Source: Enoplolaimus lenunculus (Eukaryota; Nematoda; Enoplea; Enoplida; Thoracostomopsidae). Taken from it: a DNA stretch of 64,000 nt. Location: the NCBI GenBank assembly GCA_030248215.1, contig JASANG010001649.1:372001-436000 (forward strand). Direction: 5' to 3'. The notes below the pieces were generated by a model. That model had not been told where the DNA came from. It worked only from the letters and a program-made list of their open reading frames with translations, and did not search any database. The stretch's first letter is position 1; each line of letters begins with the position of its first letter. Shown one piece after another: positions 1 to 12,470 of this stretch. The position numbers and the translations under genes are program-made.

Positions 1-156
1 TCACCGGTGCCCTCAATGTGTGTCCCTCTTTAGTTACAACTCAAACATATAGACACGCTGTAGGAGAGCTAAGAACACATATGTAAATGTTCTTAAGAGA
101 AAGTGCAATAAAGTACCAAGATGAACTTTGAATTGAAATACTTTCTAATAGTACTT

Positions 157-290
157 TCGGGGATCGAACGTTTTTCGAGGATTCCAATAGAGTAGGCTTA
201 AGCTTTCGACTAATTTTTTGTTTAGGCATGCGCTTATGCCTATAGGCGTATATAGGCTTATCGTTGCGCTGAAGCTTAGTCGTAGAAATA
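157..290. repeat. Family D-like repeat with TTAGGC-type core
   Basis: Shares with other copies in the window the string AACGTTTTTC, then CAATAGAGTAGGCTTAAGC, followed by alternating gcttatgcc/taggcgta motifs. It is a decayed copy and its outer ends are not clear. Confidence 0.5.
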
Positions 291-490
291 CAGTTATACG
301 ACTGTTACACACCTCAAAGTGAACAATGGCCGAAATATTTGTGCCGAACTGTCGTTGCCAAATTACAATTTATAGCGGCTTCAACGCTCTCTTGTCAATT
401 CAATTCGAAATTTACTGCCAGGCGAGAGACTACTTCTTGTCTTAGATTTTAGAACTCTGAAAACTGCATAAAAAGCGTCGAAAGTGCAAT

Positions 491-735
491 TATACTGTAA
501 ATTCCAATGAGTTAATTAATCATCTCAGACGGAAAGTTAGTTATTTCTGAACTTTAGCTCATTCCAAGTTTCGTTGATTCTTACTCTAAGTTGAGTTGAT
601 TTCGCGAAAGTTTATTAATTAAATCAGAATGAGTTGAATCAACACAGCATTCTGAGTTCTGACAGTTCTAACTCAGGCTGAGTGATTGAACTCATTCTGA
701 GTTAAAACCAACTCACTGGAACTTACAGTGTATAT
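491..735. repeat. MITE family J, copy 1
   Basis: A short element with inverted ends: ACTGTAAATTCCAATGAGTT on the left, and on the right the complement of ACTGTAAGTTCCAGTGAGTT. The interior repeats gagttga/tcaactc motifs on both strands. A second, longer copy lies at 61,267-61,675. No coding capacity. Confidence 0.7.
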
Positions 736-1810
736 TCAGACGACAAATTTTGCCTGCAACAAATTTGACATCTGCTTGACTCGAATAAAGTGCAAATTTT
801 GCAATTGATGCTTACAAGGGCTTTTGTATTTACACTAACAGAGATTAATATTTTTATTGCTAAAGTCTGGCGCTTATTTTGAGCAAATTTCAAAATTTCT
901 TTGATCAAATCATAACAAGATGAGATGACGTTAAACATTACGACAGAATGACACAACCAGATGTGTCGAAATGATTTGTTCTAAAAGATTTTTTCAAAGT
1001 TCAATAGCGGAACGAAGATATTTAAGTAAAACGTTTCAATACTTAAACGAAAATGAAAAATAGTCGGTGAAATACCGCTGTACAACGCGTACAACAGACA
1101 ATCTCGCTTTTGTTGATAAAGTTGTTGACATTACAAGGATACTCGGCCAGAGAAAATGTGTACTGATCACATAGCTAGTTAAATATTGATGGGCATGGCG
1201 GGGGGACGAGCGAAAAACGCGCGAAATAAATTTATTCAGTACAAAGACATCGAAATCGTCTTTTATGCCGTCAAATCTGTAGATATTTATTGTTAAGAAC
1301 CACACGTATGAATGCTCCGAATTTTAGAACTTTTGTGGGAACTGTATTTTTTGACCGTAGTTGAGCAAAGTAAAGTATGCTACTTTGAGTAGTGTCACGA
1401 GTCCTTGATTTAAAAAGCTGATATTGGTAGCTAAAACGTTGAGCAGCTTCACAAAATTTGACGCTGAAACGAAAACTGCTCTTGAATGGAGTTGCTGATT
1501 CAGAAATTTATCACGGGTGACCAAAGCAATACATATAAGAGCCAAAAAGCTAGCGAGCGAGAAACCAAACGCAATTTTAGTATACTAATTCTTAATGCAA
1601 TTTTTAGTTTCGATCCCTGCTGGACATACCATAACCAGGCTATTCACTCCTTTGTAGTTGAAGCCATATAATTCTGCTATCTCTCATGTTGGCTGTTTTA
1701 CGTTTTTCTCTTGCAGGTACTGATTTTATTCCCAAAAACAAGGGAATATAGATAGAATTTCATTTTGACGAAATGATACGTAACCGCGAAACACGGTAAT
1801 AACGCAACTT
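736..1810. other. Gene-free stretch with one decayed repeat
   Basis: No exon-like frame was recognised. Around 1545-1640 there is a decayed family G' core (GCGAGCGAGAAACCAAACGC, then a string close to TTTCGATCCCTGCTGG). Confidence 0.5.
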
Positions 1811-1811
1811 C

Positions 1812-2034
1812 CTGGACGCTGAAACTTTTTTGGCTTCAGTATCCTGGATACTGAACCTTTTTGGCTTCAGTGTCCCAGACACTGTAGTTTTTTGGCTTCA
1901 GTATCCTGGATACTGAACCTTTTTGGCTTCAGTGTCCCAGACACTGTAGTTTTTTTGGCTTCAGTCTCCTGGATACTGTACCTTTTTGGCTTCAGTGTCC
2001 CAGACACTGTAGTTTTTTGGGTTCAGTGTCCATC
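1812..2034 (+). repeat. 31-bp minisatellite made of two alternating palindromic variants
   Basis: Seven consecutive units of about 31 bp, each with TTTTTGGCTTCAG followed by a palindrome. Two variants alternate: CAGTATCCTGGATACTG and CAGTGTCCCAGACACTG. This gives a higher-order period of 62-63 bp. The first and last units are diverged. Confidence 0.9.
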
Positions 2035-2039
2035 ACACT

Positions 2040-4433
2040 ACCCTTTCCCATAAGATACCGGTAATTTGCAAGATGGTATCATAATTACTGGCAAACGCCT
2101 CCTGATAGGGATAGGACAACAAACAGAAGTTGTACTCGAGGACGTATTAATACGGACCAGCGGGACTCAGTATGGCTAAAACATTTTAACACCTCTGAAA
2201 CACTTTTAATTCCTCTTATGAGTAGTGTGAAATCAACCATATGCCCTTCCTAAACCTTGACTTGGCTCCACTAGCATATTGAGCTGGTTACGAAAATGAC
2301 TGAACTTACGCGAGCTGCCCCCACGTAAATAGAAGACAACGAAAAGTTTCAATTTCACGGCCAATACACTTAACTGCAACACCGTTTAAATAAACGAAAA
2401 TTAAAAGCGAAAATGAAAAATTCGCTAGAAACAACGAAAACACATTTACGCGAAAGTTGCGTTTTAAGAAATTGGAAAACATGGAAATTTGTGTTATACG
2501 AATCAAAATATCATAGCGGCAATAAAACGGTTATGGTGACTGCATGTCATTGTCGGTCTCAGGATTTTTGCGGGGGGGGGAGTGCGGCTTTAAGATTTTA
2601 ATTTCTATATTGTAAAAAATGCAATAAAATCGCGTTTGTTCGAAAAATTTAAGTGTTTGTGAAAAATTTCCAGGGAGTACATCCCCTGTGATCGACCGAC
2701 CCTGCTGCATGCACAAATGCATCGAATGCAATACGCGAGTGTGGCTGCGATTTCGTTGTTGATCTTAAATGGTTACCACTTCAAAGAGGCGTTGCTCAAT
2801 GGGAACCGAGATCGTACCTCAATCTTTCAAATAAGAGCACATATATCGTAACACAAGCCTTAATCTAGCACAATTTTGAATTGGGTCAATCCAAATCGGA
2901 ATTAAAATTTAAGCTACACTCTTTTTTATTGATACCCGAACCCTGTCCAATAATCCGCAGCAATTGAAGAGAGGAATTGTTGTAAAAAATTTGAAATCTG
3001 AAACTTTGATTTAGACTTTGGCTTTAGGCTCAGACTCGCTGCTATAGCGTACGGAACCGGTTTTATACACAGGGTCTCACATTAGCTTCAAATTCTGTAA
3101 CATTCAAATTCTGTAACATTTAATCAAATATCGAACAAAGTAGACAAAACTTCAAAATTTTTCAAAACAGCGCGTTGGCTGCCAATAATTGCACTTATGT
3201 TCAATAATTAAAAGTAGAAAAAATGTGTCACAAATTGCTTTCTCAATTGAAATTTGAAAATGGTACAACGATATGGTTGCATTTTGCAATCTATTAATAT
3301 TTTTTTATGATAACGCAAAAAGTTTTTACTTTATTACACGTTTTCGATGCCGCACAACCTTTTGTAAGCTGTTTTCAGAACTGAAAGACTCGCGAGCGAG
3401 AAAACAAACGCTAGCTTACAATGATAATGTAAAGTTTTGGTTTTGAATAACAATTGGCAAGGCATGTCACAGATGGGTGGACCCGGTTGGACGCGTCAGC
3501 GGGTCCAATATTTATTGTTTTTTTAAAAAAAATCCTTGTAAAAATTTATATATTTGTTTCTCATATCCATGTTTGAAGATGAAGACAGATTAAACAGTTT
3601 GCTGTTAGGTTTCTGCCCACAGTTGAAGGTTCCGTAATTTTGTGTGCAAAGATAATCTTGCACTGAAATTTACCCGAACAGAAGTTCGATAATTGTTTCA
3701 AACATTTACGGGCAATTTTAACTCGGGCGCAATTGTCGAAGTGGTTTAAAGGTTGGTTTATTCGTATCCACGCAAACACCAGTAAATTTACTGCCTACAT
3801 TTTAAGCGCCGCAACCTGAATGGGTCGTCCAGAGGAAATGAAGACCACCTGTTCATTCGGAACGAACACCTTCGCCTTCCATGGTCAAAAAATTTATTGA
3901 CAGCATTAAAGAAAACTTTATCTCACGGAAGCTTTAGTTACACCTCTATTTCAATCTTTCCGCCCTTCTGCAACTAACAATCAGGGGCGTAACAGATTCC
4001 GCTTATTGTTTTAACATCTATAGAGACTGTATATTTCTACATTTAAAATAAAATATAACTGCAGTTTTCGTCGTCCATTGAAATTTTTTAACTCAATGTC
4101 TACCAACGCTGTTGCTACAGCAACGTGGATGCATGGTTCAAACTGCAGAGCGAGTTCGGCTTGCGAATAAATTTTGAAATCATACTTCCAAGCTGTCAAC
4201 AACAATCTAGAATAACTAAAAGGTGTGGGGTTTTGGCTTCTGTTATGGAACATCACTGATTAACAGCAGTTAGGATGTTTAGGCAAAAAAGTTAAACGTA
4301 ATATACATTACTAAAAACGTTTACAATAAATAAAACGTACGTATTCTTTTCTATAACATTAGTTCAAACACGCTCGTGATAATTAATAACTAATAAGCAA
4401 TTTGGACACTGCAGTGAATTAACTGCAATCTAA
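2040..4433. other. Gene-free stretch
   Basis: Only short, unsupported open frames. It contains a run of nine or more G near 2572 beside a short repeat tail, and a decayed family G' core at about 3385-3500 (CTCGCGAGCGAGAAAACAAA). No gene, RNA gene or intact element was recognised. Confidence 0.5.
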
Positions 4434-4656
4434 GCCCGTATTCTCAAATGTTTGCGGCACCTATTACCGGCTGGCAATAGGTTTTGTAACCTTGGAACCA
4501 GGGAATGTTGAGGCTTGAAATTCAGCTCATTAATTGGTTTCGATTTTCTCTACTTCTGTGCAAATTTTGAGATCTACAGTTGAAGCGGTTCATTAGCTTG
4601 AAAACCTATTACTAATAACTGGTGATATGTGCTATATGCATTTGAGAATATGGGCC
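4434..4656. repeat. MITE family C, copy at 4.4 kb
   Basis: An element of about 220 bp with long terminal inverted repeats of about 50 bp. The outer part is GCCCGTATTCTCAAATG and its complement CATTTGAGAATATGGGC; the inner part is CACCTATTACCGGCTGGCAA against AACTGGTGATATGTGCTATA. At least seven relatives occur in the window. No coding capacity. Confidence 0.85.
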
Positions 4657-5337
4657 CTAGCGTCTAAATTAATATTTAAAAACTGCATTAACAACTTCTA
4701 TTGCTAGCCGATATATAAAAACGTTTTTTCGTCTCAAAAATACTTTAACTCAAAATGGAAACATATTTCCATAAACTGCAACGAGAGAAATAAACGACAA
4801 AGAGTAAAAGGGATAAATCTCCCGCACCACTTTTTTTGACAGGCACAAAAAGACATGTACTTACCACCAGCTTAATATCCTTTTGTTCCCTAGATTACAA
4901 GATTTTTGCGACTGATGTCATATGTCCCCCGGAACAAAATCGCGGCTACGCCCCAGACTGCAGCGATTTGAAAGTCTAATACGCTCAGCGCACAAAAATT
5001 GCATATTGCGATGCTAAAATGTATTCTGGGTGCAATTCTCGTACAGATTCTGTATTTACATCAACTGTACAACACTTATATACGATAATTTGAGTGACAT
5101 TTTTTTCTATTTCCCTGTATATTGCATTTAGAAAGACAAGGGCATCTGTGTAGGCAACGTTGTTGTAAGAACAATAATTAATAGTGCAACAAATTTTTTA
5201 GCTGTGCTCGCAGTGTAGAATGTGTATACATAAGGACGTATAGAGACGACAAATAGCCCCAAACTTTTTGGAAAATTTTATAAACTGGTCATTTTAACCA
5301 GACACGAAGATTAACTCACAACCAGACCAGGCCCGTA
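4657..5337. other. Gene-free stretch
   Basis: I see no gene or recognisable element. GCGGCTACGCCCCAG at about 4943 resembles an isolated transposon end. Confidence 0.4.
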
Positions 5338-5494
5338 GCCAGCAACCCTTGCTAGGGTGGAGCTAAAAATTTTCAGCAGGGACATTTAAAGGTTTTCAAT
5401 GACTTACAGGCCAGGTTGAAAATCTTCTAGGAGGAGCCAAAATGTTTCCAGGAAGGCTGCACCTTTCCTGCCCCCCCCCTTGGCTACGGGACCG
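5338..5494. mobile_element. hAT-like MITE family A (copy at 5.3 kb)
   Basis: The left end CAGGCCCGTAGCCAG and right end GGCTACGGGACCG are inverted repeats. The interior contains AAAGGTTTTCAATGACTTAC, shared with other family A copies, and a C-rich stretch before the right end. Flanking octamers (aaccagac, aagcagca) match only partly, so this copy is older than those at 21.4 and 28.7 kb. Confidence 0.85.
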
Positions 5495-8400
5495 AAGCAG
5501 CATCGAAAATTTCTTCATGTTCGCTATCCATCCATGTAAAAAATTTCATTGAAGTTTATACCCGGACAAAATAAAATGAGTTCGGTGCCAAGAGAATTAT
5601 TTGGCAAACACAAATGTTGAAATTTTTGGGAAAAGTTTGCGGAATTATTTTCAACATTGGTTTAGAGCCAGTACTGGCGGCTTGAATTATTTTGCCACAG
5701 TCCACTGATTAATCCGAATCCGATGAGATATTTTAATCAAACACTGTCAACCTATACGTTTCTGCTACGCCATACAAGGGGGCGGGAGGTGACAAAATTT
5801 CACCACGTGCCATAGGCGTAGCCAAGGTTTTTTCTAAAATACTAACCTTAACCTCTAAAATAAAGGTTATTCTATCCTTCCATTCCAATGTATGAGCGTC
5901 TGGCTAGCACGCTGGAAACATTGATTTCAGCCAGAAACTTATTCGTCTACTCATCTTGTATAGTATTATTTGCTTATTATCATCCAGAAAAAGATGACGA
6001 TTGCATAATCTATAAATTCACACAAAGCAACTCGCAAAGCATCAAATTTAGCACGATCTAGAATTATACAAAATATCGGCTTTTTTATTCTACCGTATCA
6101 TAGCAACACAATTGTTTCGCATGCTTCGTCCATAGATCAGTACATTTGTATTTTTTAAATCCTATTATGCTTAATATTTTATCACTGAAAAATTTTACTA
6201 GCTCAGTAATATCTTTCGAACAATAATTCTAAATTTATATCCTATTTTACATCTCAATAAATATGACCATGGGCTTATAAAATGCGGGGAGTATGCGAAA
6301 ATTGACGACCCAAAAAAGACCAAAAAAGCACACTAAAACAGGCTTTAGAATAACGTTCTGACGCTACAATTTTCTCGTTTGCCACGCTCGCAGAAAAACT
6401 TTTACACGACGTTTTATACCGTCCCAGCATAAAATCCACAATACGCCCCTGAATATGAACAATTTTTTTTACTCAAAATATACAAAATACACTAGTTGAG
6501 AATTTATTGCGAGCAGTACAATAGAGAGCAACTATAATGGGTTGTTCAATTATATGATGCGTTTGATTTAATTACACGACCATCTGCTATCTGAGCGAAA
6601 CAAAAAATACAATAAACAGCAGATTAACAACTGACACAATTGACAATGTCCCAAAGCAATGGTAGGCAAACCGGGGCTGCGCAGGCAGAGTAAAAAAAGA
6701 GTAACAAAATATGATTTCAAGTTTAAATTGTAAATTTGGTGTGAAATATGTTTATGTTATCATTGGTTGAGGATATTTTGATTGGTCAGATCGGTTGGTA
6801 AATCGAAGGTATAATTGAGGTAAATTTGATAAAATGTCATAAAGAAGAGACCTGAAACAACAACAGAACAAACATAAACTTTGTAAGCTATCGAGTTTTA
6901 TTGGATCTGATGCGTCAAATTTAACACTAATTATTGGCACACTCAAAAATTTAAGGCGTCTATTAATGTTGTTATCGTCCTGCGTACGAAACAGTTTGCC
7001 ACACGATGCTTTAAAGCGATTCTACTAATAAATAAACATACAGCAGAGACAAATTAATTTACGCTCAAATTATAGTAGCACAATCTGAGGGGGGCGGATA
7101 TTCCCAAACCAAAATCCTGGCAATTTGCTGGGTTTCCGAAACTTTACTTAATTACAACTTAGTATTTGTACGCGCTAACTAAGTAAATTACTTAATCATT
7201 TTGTCGATTTTAAAAACGTACTAAAGTTATATAAATACTGAAGTCGCTGGCTAAGTTTGATACATTACAAACTAACCTTTTGACATGCTCACATTGGTCT
7301 AATGGAATTTGCAGACTTATGGCGCCTCATTTATGTAAAACAAATCAATTACTCAACGAAACATACCTAATTTGAAAAATCGAGTATGTTTTCAAGCATT
7401 ACACATTCCTTGAAATATCTTACATTAACCTTAATTTTGCATGACTGCACCAATTTCAGTTATGTTTGCGCTTTCAAATTAATCTACTGGAACACATTCA
7501 TCCGTTAAACCCACAAAATAGTGAACTAAAATTGGTCATATCTGGTTTAACTTCTTAGATATCATCATAGAGGTCAAGGTCGTAGACAACTGATCATACC
7601 ACGATTGGCGTCAAACATTTAAGCGAAGAATACAGAAATTTACGCTGACTTATAGAAGCAGAACTAAAACCCTGTACAAAATCGTCTAGGGGCTGCTGAA
7701 CGGAACCCCCTAAAGGCTTAATAGGTTGGCTTGACTAATATTTTGCCTATAACATGTATTGTGTACATACCTCTATCGTTGTAAAAAGCTATGCATTTTT
7801 GTTTGTAGGTCAGAAATTTGATCTTGGCAAACATTAATAAATGCATGTTGTACAACCGCAAGCGCAACACGCAGACTGAGCTCTGAAAGTTATACTCAGT
7901 TGTTTTGTAGAACAAAATAAACAAATTGTTTGGCTTAAAAAATTGATAAAGCAGTCAAAATCCTGTCTGTTTAGTGTAAATATATTGGAAATGTACACTA
8001 CCGGATCTAGAGGGGGCGGGGATTAGGCCCCCATACCTTACACTTTTTCCCTCATAAATTTTTTGTGATAAAATGATAAGGTCCCTAGCTTACAATTTTT
8101 CGCTGCCAATGACACATATATAACATATACAGTAAAAATTGAGTTTCACAATAATTGTCAGCCTGCCTCCCTCCGTCAAAAGTATCAGATTGTTAGTTGA
8201 GGGGCGTGTATAGCTGTCTTAGTATAGCAAGGAAAATTTTGCCTAACATGAAAAGGTTGGCAAAAATGTCCATAGGACGGGCAGCGTCTCCCACGAACTC
8301 TGTAGTCGTGGCCGGGCAAATATTGCTTACAGAAATGTATAGCAGATAGAAACATTATTTAAAATTAAAAAAACTTCAGTGTACAAGTAAAGCATTAAGC

Positions 8401-9630
8401 AGGAAGTTTTGAATCTGAAAATAAGTCTAATGTATCGTTCAACATGTGTGTGGTACAACGATGAGTTGCATCTTACGCCTACACAAGCAAGATAAACCAA
8501 CTAAACCAGTTATACATTAGGTCTGCTGGTTCAAAACGCTCCTGAATTTTAAACACAATTTCGTGTTATAATACGGTATGCTTTGTGCCCCTAATGCCAG
8601 CGGAGAAATACGACTTCACAAAGCTTACAAGTGCCCCTAAAAGTTTTCGAGGATGGGCCAAAAATATTCCAGGGGACGCGGACCTAAGCCTCATCTGGGT
8701 ACGAGCCCGAATCCTAGCACTTTACGATAGTTTGTTAATGCCACCGGTGGGAATTTCGGTCAAGTTTCAGTGCAAAATTAACTTTTCATACGAAACTAAT
8801 GTAATCTCGACTGGAACATAAAAATTCAAATACAAATAATATAAAACAGTTCAATATTAATATTGAATATCGGACAAATTTTTTTCCGAAAATCTTTCTT
8901 TGCCTCAAAACTTAGTATCTTATTTCTCTCTTACTCGTTTTGTCCCTAACGCATTATATAATCTGTTTATCAGGGGCCGTAGGTATTAATAATTTATCTC
9001 GCGTGGGCGTAACCTCGCTAAACGCTATTTGTAAGAGAGCCAAAAAAATTTCCATTTCAGAATCCGATGCGTTATTTGGAAGCTTGATAAAATTGCGTTT
9101 CTACCGTTTCTTCAGAAATTTCAAAAATCGATGTTATTCGTCTATTCCTCTCCTTGTATAACACCACTACTGTTTATTAAACTTTTTAAGTGAAAAATTT
9201 TCATTTTTCTTAAATTTATACTCTTTTTCTTGTCTCATTTGACCGATTAGAAACATTTTTTCCGCGATATACTTTTTGATTTCAATCTCGAAACTATACT
9301 GTGAATTTGTTAACCAAACGGCTGAGAACTAACGCAACGCTACGTCAAATCAAACGAAGATTAATGGTAAACGATGTGGAAAAATGAACAAAAATACTAT
9401 TATACAGAGTACCAATGTAGGGCTTCCAAGCTATGCATAGCCTTCTGTATAATTAAAATCTTATTTATTGCAATTACGTCATCTTTGGGTGATGCTATAA
9501 AGCCGCAAAAGTATCCCAGCAATCGTTAAGTTTAGCACAAACAGGTCTAAAGTTTGCATACCGAAGTAAGTTTAGTGAATTCCAATTTATTCCTTGTAAA
9601 ACGCTATGCATTGTATGTTTAAATTAATAA
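5495..9630. other. Gene-free stretch with decayed repeat ends
   Basis: No convincing exon. Possible worn element ends sit at about 5759-5836 (GCTACGCC ... GGCGTAGCC) and near 7985-8040 and 8270-8310 (GGATCTAGAGGGGGCGGGG and relatives). The rest is AT-rich unique-looking sequence. Confidence 0.45.
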
Positions 9631-9639
9631 TTTTTTGTT

Positions 9640-9715
9640 ATATATAACCCCGGATACCTATTTCTGTTTGTATACATATCCGGATATTTTTAGTTATCCG
9701 GATATTCGTCACCCA
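9640..9715. repeat. Short CCGGATAT palindrome cluster
   Basis: Three or four copies of (T)ATCCGGATA-type palindromes within about 75 bp, separated by T-rich spacers. Significance unknown. Confidence 0.4.
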
Positions 9716-10654
9716 TTTATACCAACAACGAATACTAGCTTATAATTCTGAAATTGGTTTCGAAATTTTCTGTCAAGTAATGGATGATGCCAACAGAAGC
9801 GTCGCTAGGATGTCAGTTCGGGAGGGAATAATTTCATATACAAAAAATTTTGACCTCTAAAATCTAGGTTGTTCTAGAGTCAGTTAAAAGTGATTATTGT
9901 CTGTCAAGACCTTTCAGAATTTGATATATCACTTCTATCTCTTCCCTTATATACAGCCGTGGACGTCAAAAACAAATCCACATATTCCAAAAAATATTTT
10001 TATTCATTACCACAAGTGATATGACTATCCGGCAAGTTTTTACCCGCTAAGTACAGTCATCTCTACTCACGTTAAAAATGGTAATGTCTCATTATATTTG
10101 AAACCTCAATTCAACCATCATAATCAATAAATTTGCTTCAAAATTGAAAACATTTTTCGACGAAAATTGACTAAAATTTTGTTTTAATGTTGAATAAATT
10201 TTTTCCGCGCAGCGCGTTGACATATCTGCGATTACGGGCGCCCTTGCGTGGATTGTGCAAGTTGTGTCATAAATAGCTATCGACGCGTATATATTGCAAA
10301 CGCATTACCTATTTAGCGTCCGGAAATGAACTATAGGGCTTTGGAAAAAAATGAGTTGCAGTTGTATATAGATAGGCATGTACGTTATTAGATAGTATAC
10401 AGTATATATGTGAAATAATTTTCATTGCTAATTTATGTATTAATCTGCCGCTCAGTATAAATAAAATTGAACTGGTGAGGAAAAAAGTCGGGCAAGTTAA
10501 AAACCCACAATTTTGACCAAAAATACACCGTGTACAACTAATAGCTTTGGGTTGAAATATATGATTTAAAACTCGGCCCATGATACTTTTCAGGCCGTCC
10601 CGGTTTCTGGTTGGTCGTGAAAGAGCATGCATAGATATTAGACAACCAATTTCT
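9716..10654. other. Gene-free stretch
   Basis: A 107-codon open frame on the minus strand (10309-10632) has no recognisable domain or exon borders and is probably chance. Nothing else was recognised. Confidence 0.45.
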
Positions 10655-10735
10655 TGCGTAGGCTTAGGCTTATGTTTGCATTTTTTTAGCGCTTAGACTT
10701 ATGCTTAGGTTTAGGATTATGCTAATTTACTGTTA
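10655..10735. repeat. Degenerate TTAGGC-type tract
   Basis: Contains GTAGGCTTAGGCTTATG and GCTTAGGTTTAGGATTATGC, imperfect hexamers of the TTAGGC type, as in the family D interiors. Confidence 0.6.
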
Positions 10736-10943
10736 CGACCCGATAAGTAGCATTGGCCTAAATCACTGTCAATACCGGTCGATTAATAGTTGAGTCTTCA
10801 TTTATTTTTTCAAAGTTGCTCAAAAATGGTCAAATTTTGAAAAAAATTACATATTAGCATTCCTCATAACTTTTCATGAATGCTCATTTTGGCCTGTTGT
10901 TGAGATAAAGTAAATGGTTCAAAACATGGGTTCCGGTCCCCTG

Positions 10944-11217
10944 ATTGTTCTCAGTGGTTGCGGGCCGAGACTGATCGCAACTACCAATCGAACGCGAATT
11001 ACCGCGGCCAAAAATCAGAATGTATCTAATAATGTCAAACAATGATACAAACCTCACAGTGTTTAGCACTAATTACTGCCATTGTTCTCAGTGGTTGCGG
11101 GCCGAGACTGATCGCAACTACCAATCGAACGCGAATTACCGCGGCCAAAAATCAGAATGTATCTAATAATGTCAAACAATGATACAAACCTCACAGTGTT
11201 TAGCACTAATTACTGCC
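10944..11217. repeat. Perfect 137-bp tandem duplication
   Basis: 10944-11080 and 11081-11217 are identical as read base by base. Each begins ATTGTTCTCAGTGGTTGCGG and ends AGCACTAATTACTGCC. Identity of both copies implies a recent event or an assembly duplication. The unit is more GC-rich than its surroundings in its first half. Confidence 0.95.
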
Positions 11218-11687
11218 ATGCTCTCAATTGGGAGCCCTTATTAAACGTCCGCAAATATGATTACTAGTAAAATCACAGCCTCCCCTCGTTTTGAAATCAT
11301 GCCAGAGGGTCGTTGCTATATTCAGCGGTGAAAGTACAAATTATCTATTTGCGAGCATGCATTGTGAACAATATGTGCGCTATTATTTATGATTATAAAA
11401 CTTTAGACAACATGAGGGCGAACGAGAGCAAACGGAAATTCAAATTTATGATGAACTAGAAATAACTTTGCTCAAACTGTATACGCGGGAATGGTGGATG
11501 CAAAAAAATTTCAACGTATTGAATTAAAATAACATGTGCACAAACAAGCGAGGTATCCGCCTGGAAAAAAGCGCCACAACAACCCGTTTATGCGATCAAA
11601 AATCTATACATGAAGCAAAACATAGAAAAGAAAATTTTGCGGAAAAATAGTAGTCTGTCTGTAGTATCATACCGTTAGAAATCAACC

Positions 11688-11800
11688 CCATGTATAGATC
11701 AGGGTCAGGCCGTTTTTTTCCACGGTACTGCAATAGAGTAAGCTGAAGATTTGAACTTTTTTGCTTAGGTTTAGGAATTATACTACTGTTACTGCGTTGT
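11688..11800. repeat. Family D repeat, partial
   Basis: Left end CATGTATAGATCAGGGTCAG, then CAATAGAGTAAGCTGAAG and TTGCTTAGGTTTAGGAATTA. The right terminal repeat is missing or decayed. Confidence 0.6.
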
Positions 11801-12320
11801 GCTATTACATTGGCACAAATTGCTAACATTACATTTGTCTTCTCGCTCGCTCCGCTTTCTAGTTTTTAGCGTTATATCTGCCGCCCTAGCATATGTACCA
11901 CCCGTTTCGGGATCGTGCTGGCCCACGGTAAATTGTTATTAATACGCTGGGATAAGGATGGATATAAACGATTTAGCTTGTTAACAATATTGGATGTAAT
12001 GCTAGAAACTGATTAAATTGATAAGATAATCCATAAGCAACGCGAATGCATTCATCAACCTATTTGGTTGGGTTTGTTAAAGAATGTGTATGCCCAATCT
12101 AAGCAAACAAAGTCAAGTTGAACTTTCTGCACAGGATCATATCCAGCGTACCCTCAACCTGTAAAAAAGCGCAAAACTATTTTAGAAATAGCATGCGTGT
12201 GAAATAACAAACTTACAATACAAGTAGGTTAAAAATTTCTGGGGGAACCCAAAATATTTCGAGGGCGCTAAGCGCCCCCCTCGTTCCCCCTCTGGTTTAT
12301 TACGGCAAGTGGGATCGCGT
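11801..12320. other. Gene-free stretch
   Basis: Only a short palindromic element remnant near 12235-12300 (GGGCGCTAAGCGCCC) stands out. No exon was recognised. Confidence 0.4.
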
Positions 12321-12324
12321 AAAT

Positions 12325-12470
12325 ATAAGAAGCGGAACGTTTTATTTGAGACTGCCGTAGAGTAAACCTAAGCTTTAGATGATTTTGTGCTTTTTAAGCT
12401 TGGCATAATCTCATTCTTATGGTCACGTTTAGGCTTACGCTTAGAAATACGCTTATCTACATTGACTAAA
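12325..12470. repeat. Family D repeat, partial
   Basis: Contains GCGGAACGTTTTATTTGAG, GTAGAGTAAACCTAAGC and GTTTAGGCTTACGCTTAG, in the same order as other family D copies. Confidence 0.6.

Noticed and set aside
10944-11080. Ribosomal-RNA fragment
   Set aside because: The minus strand contains CCGCGGTAATTC, the core of the small-subunit 530 loop, but the surrounding bases do not follow rRNA as far as I can tell.
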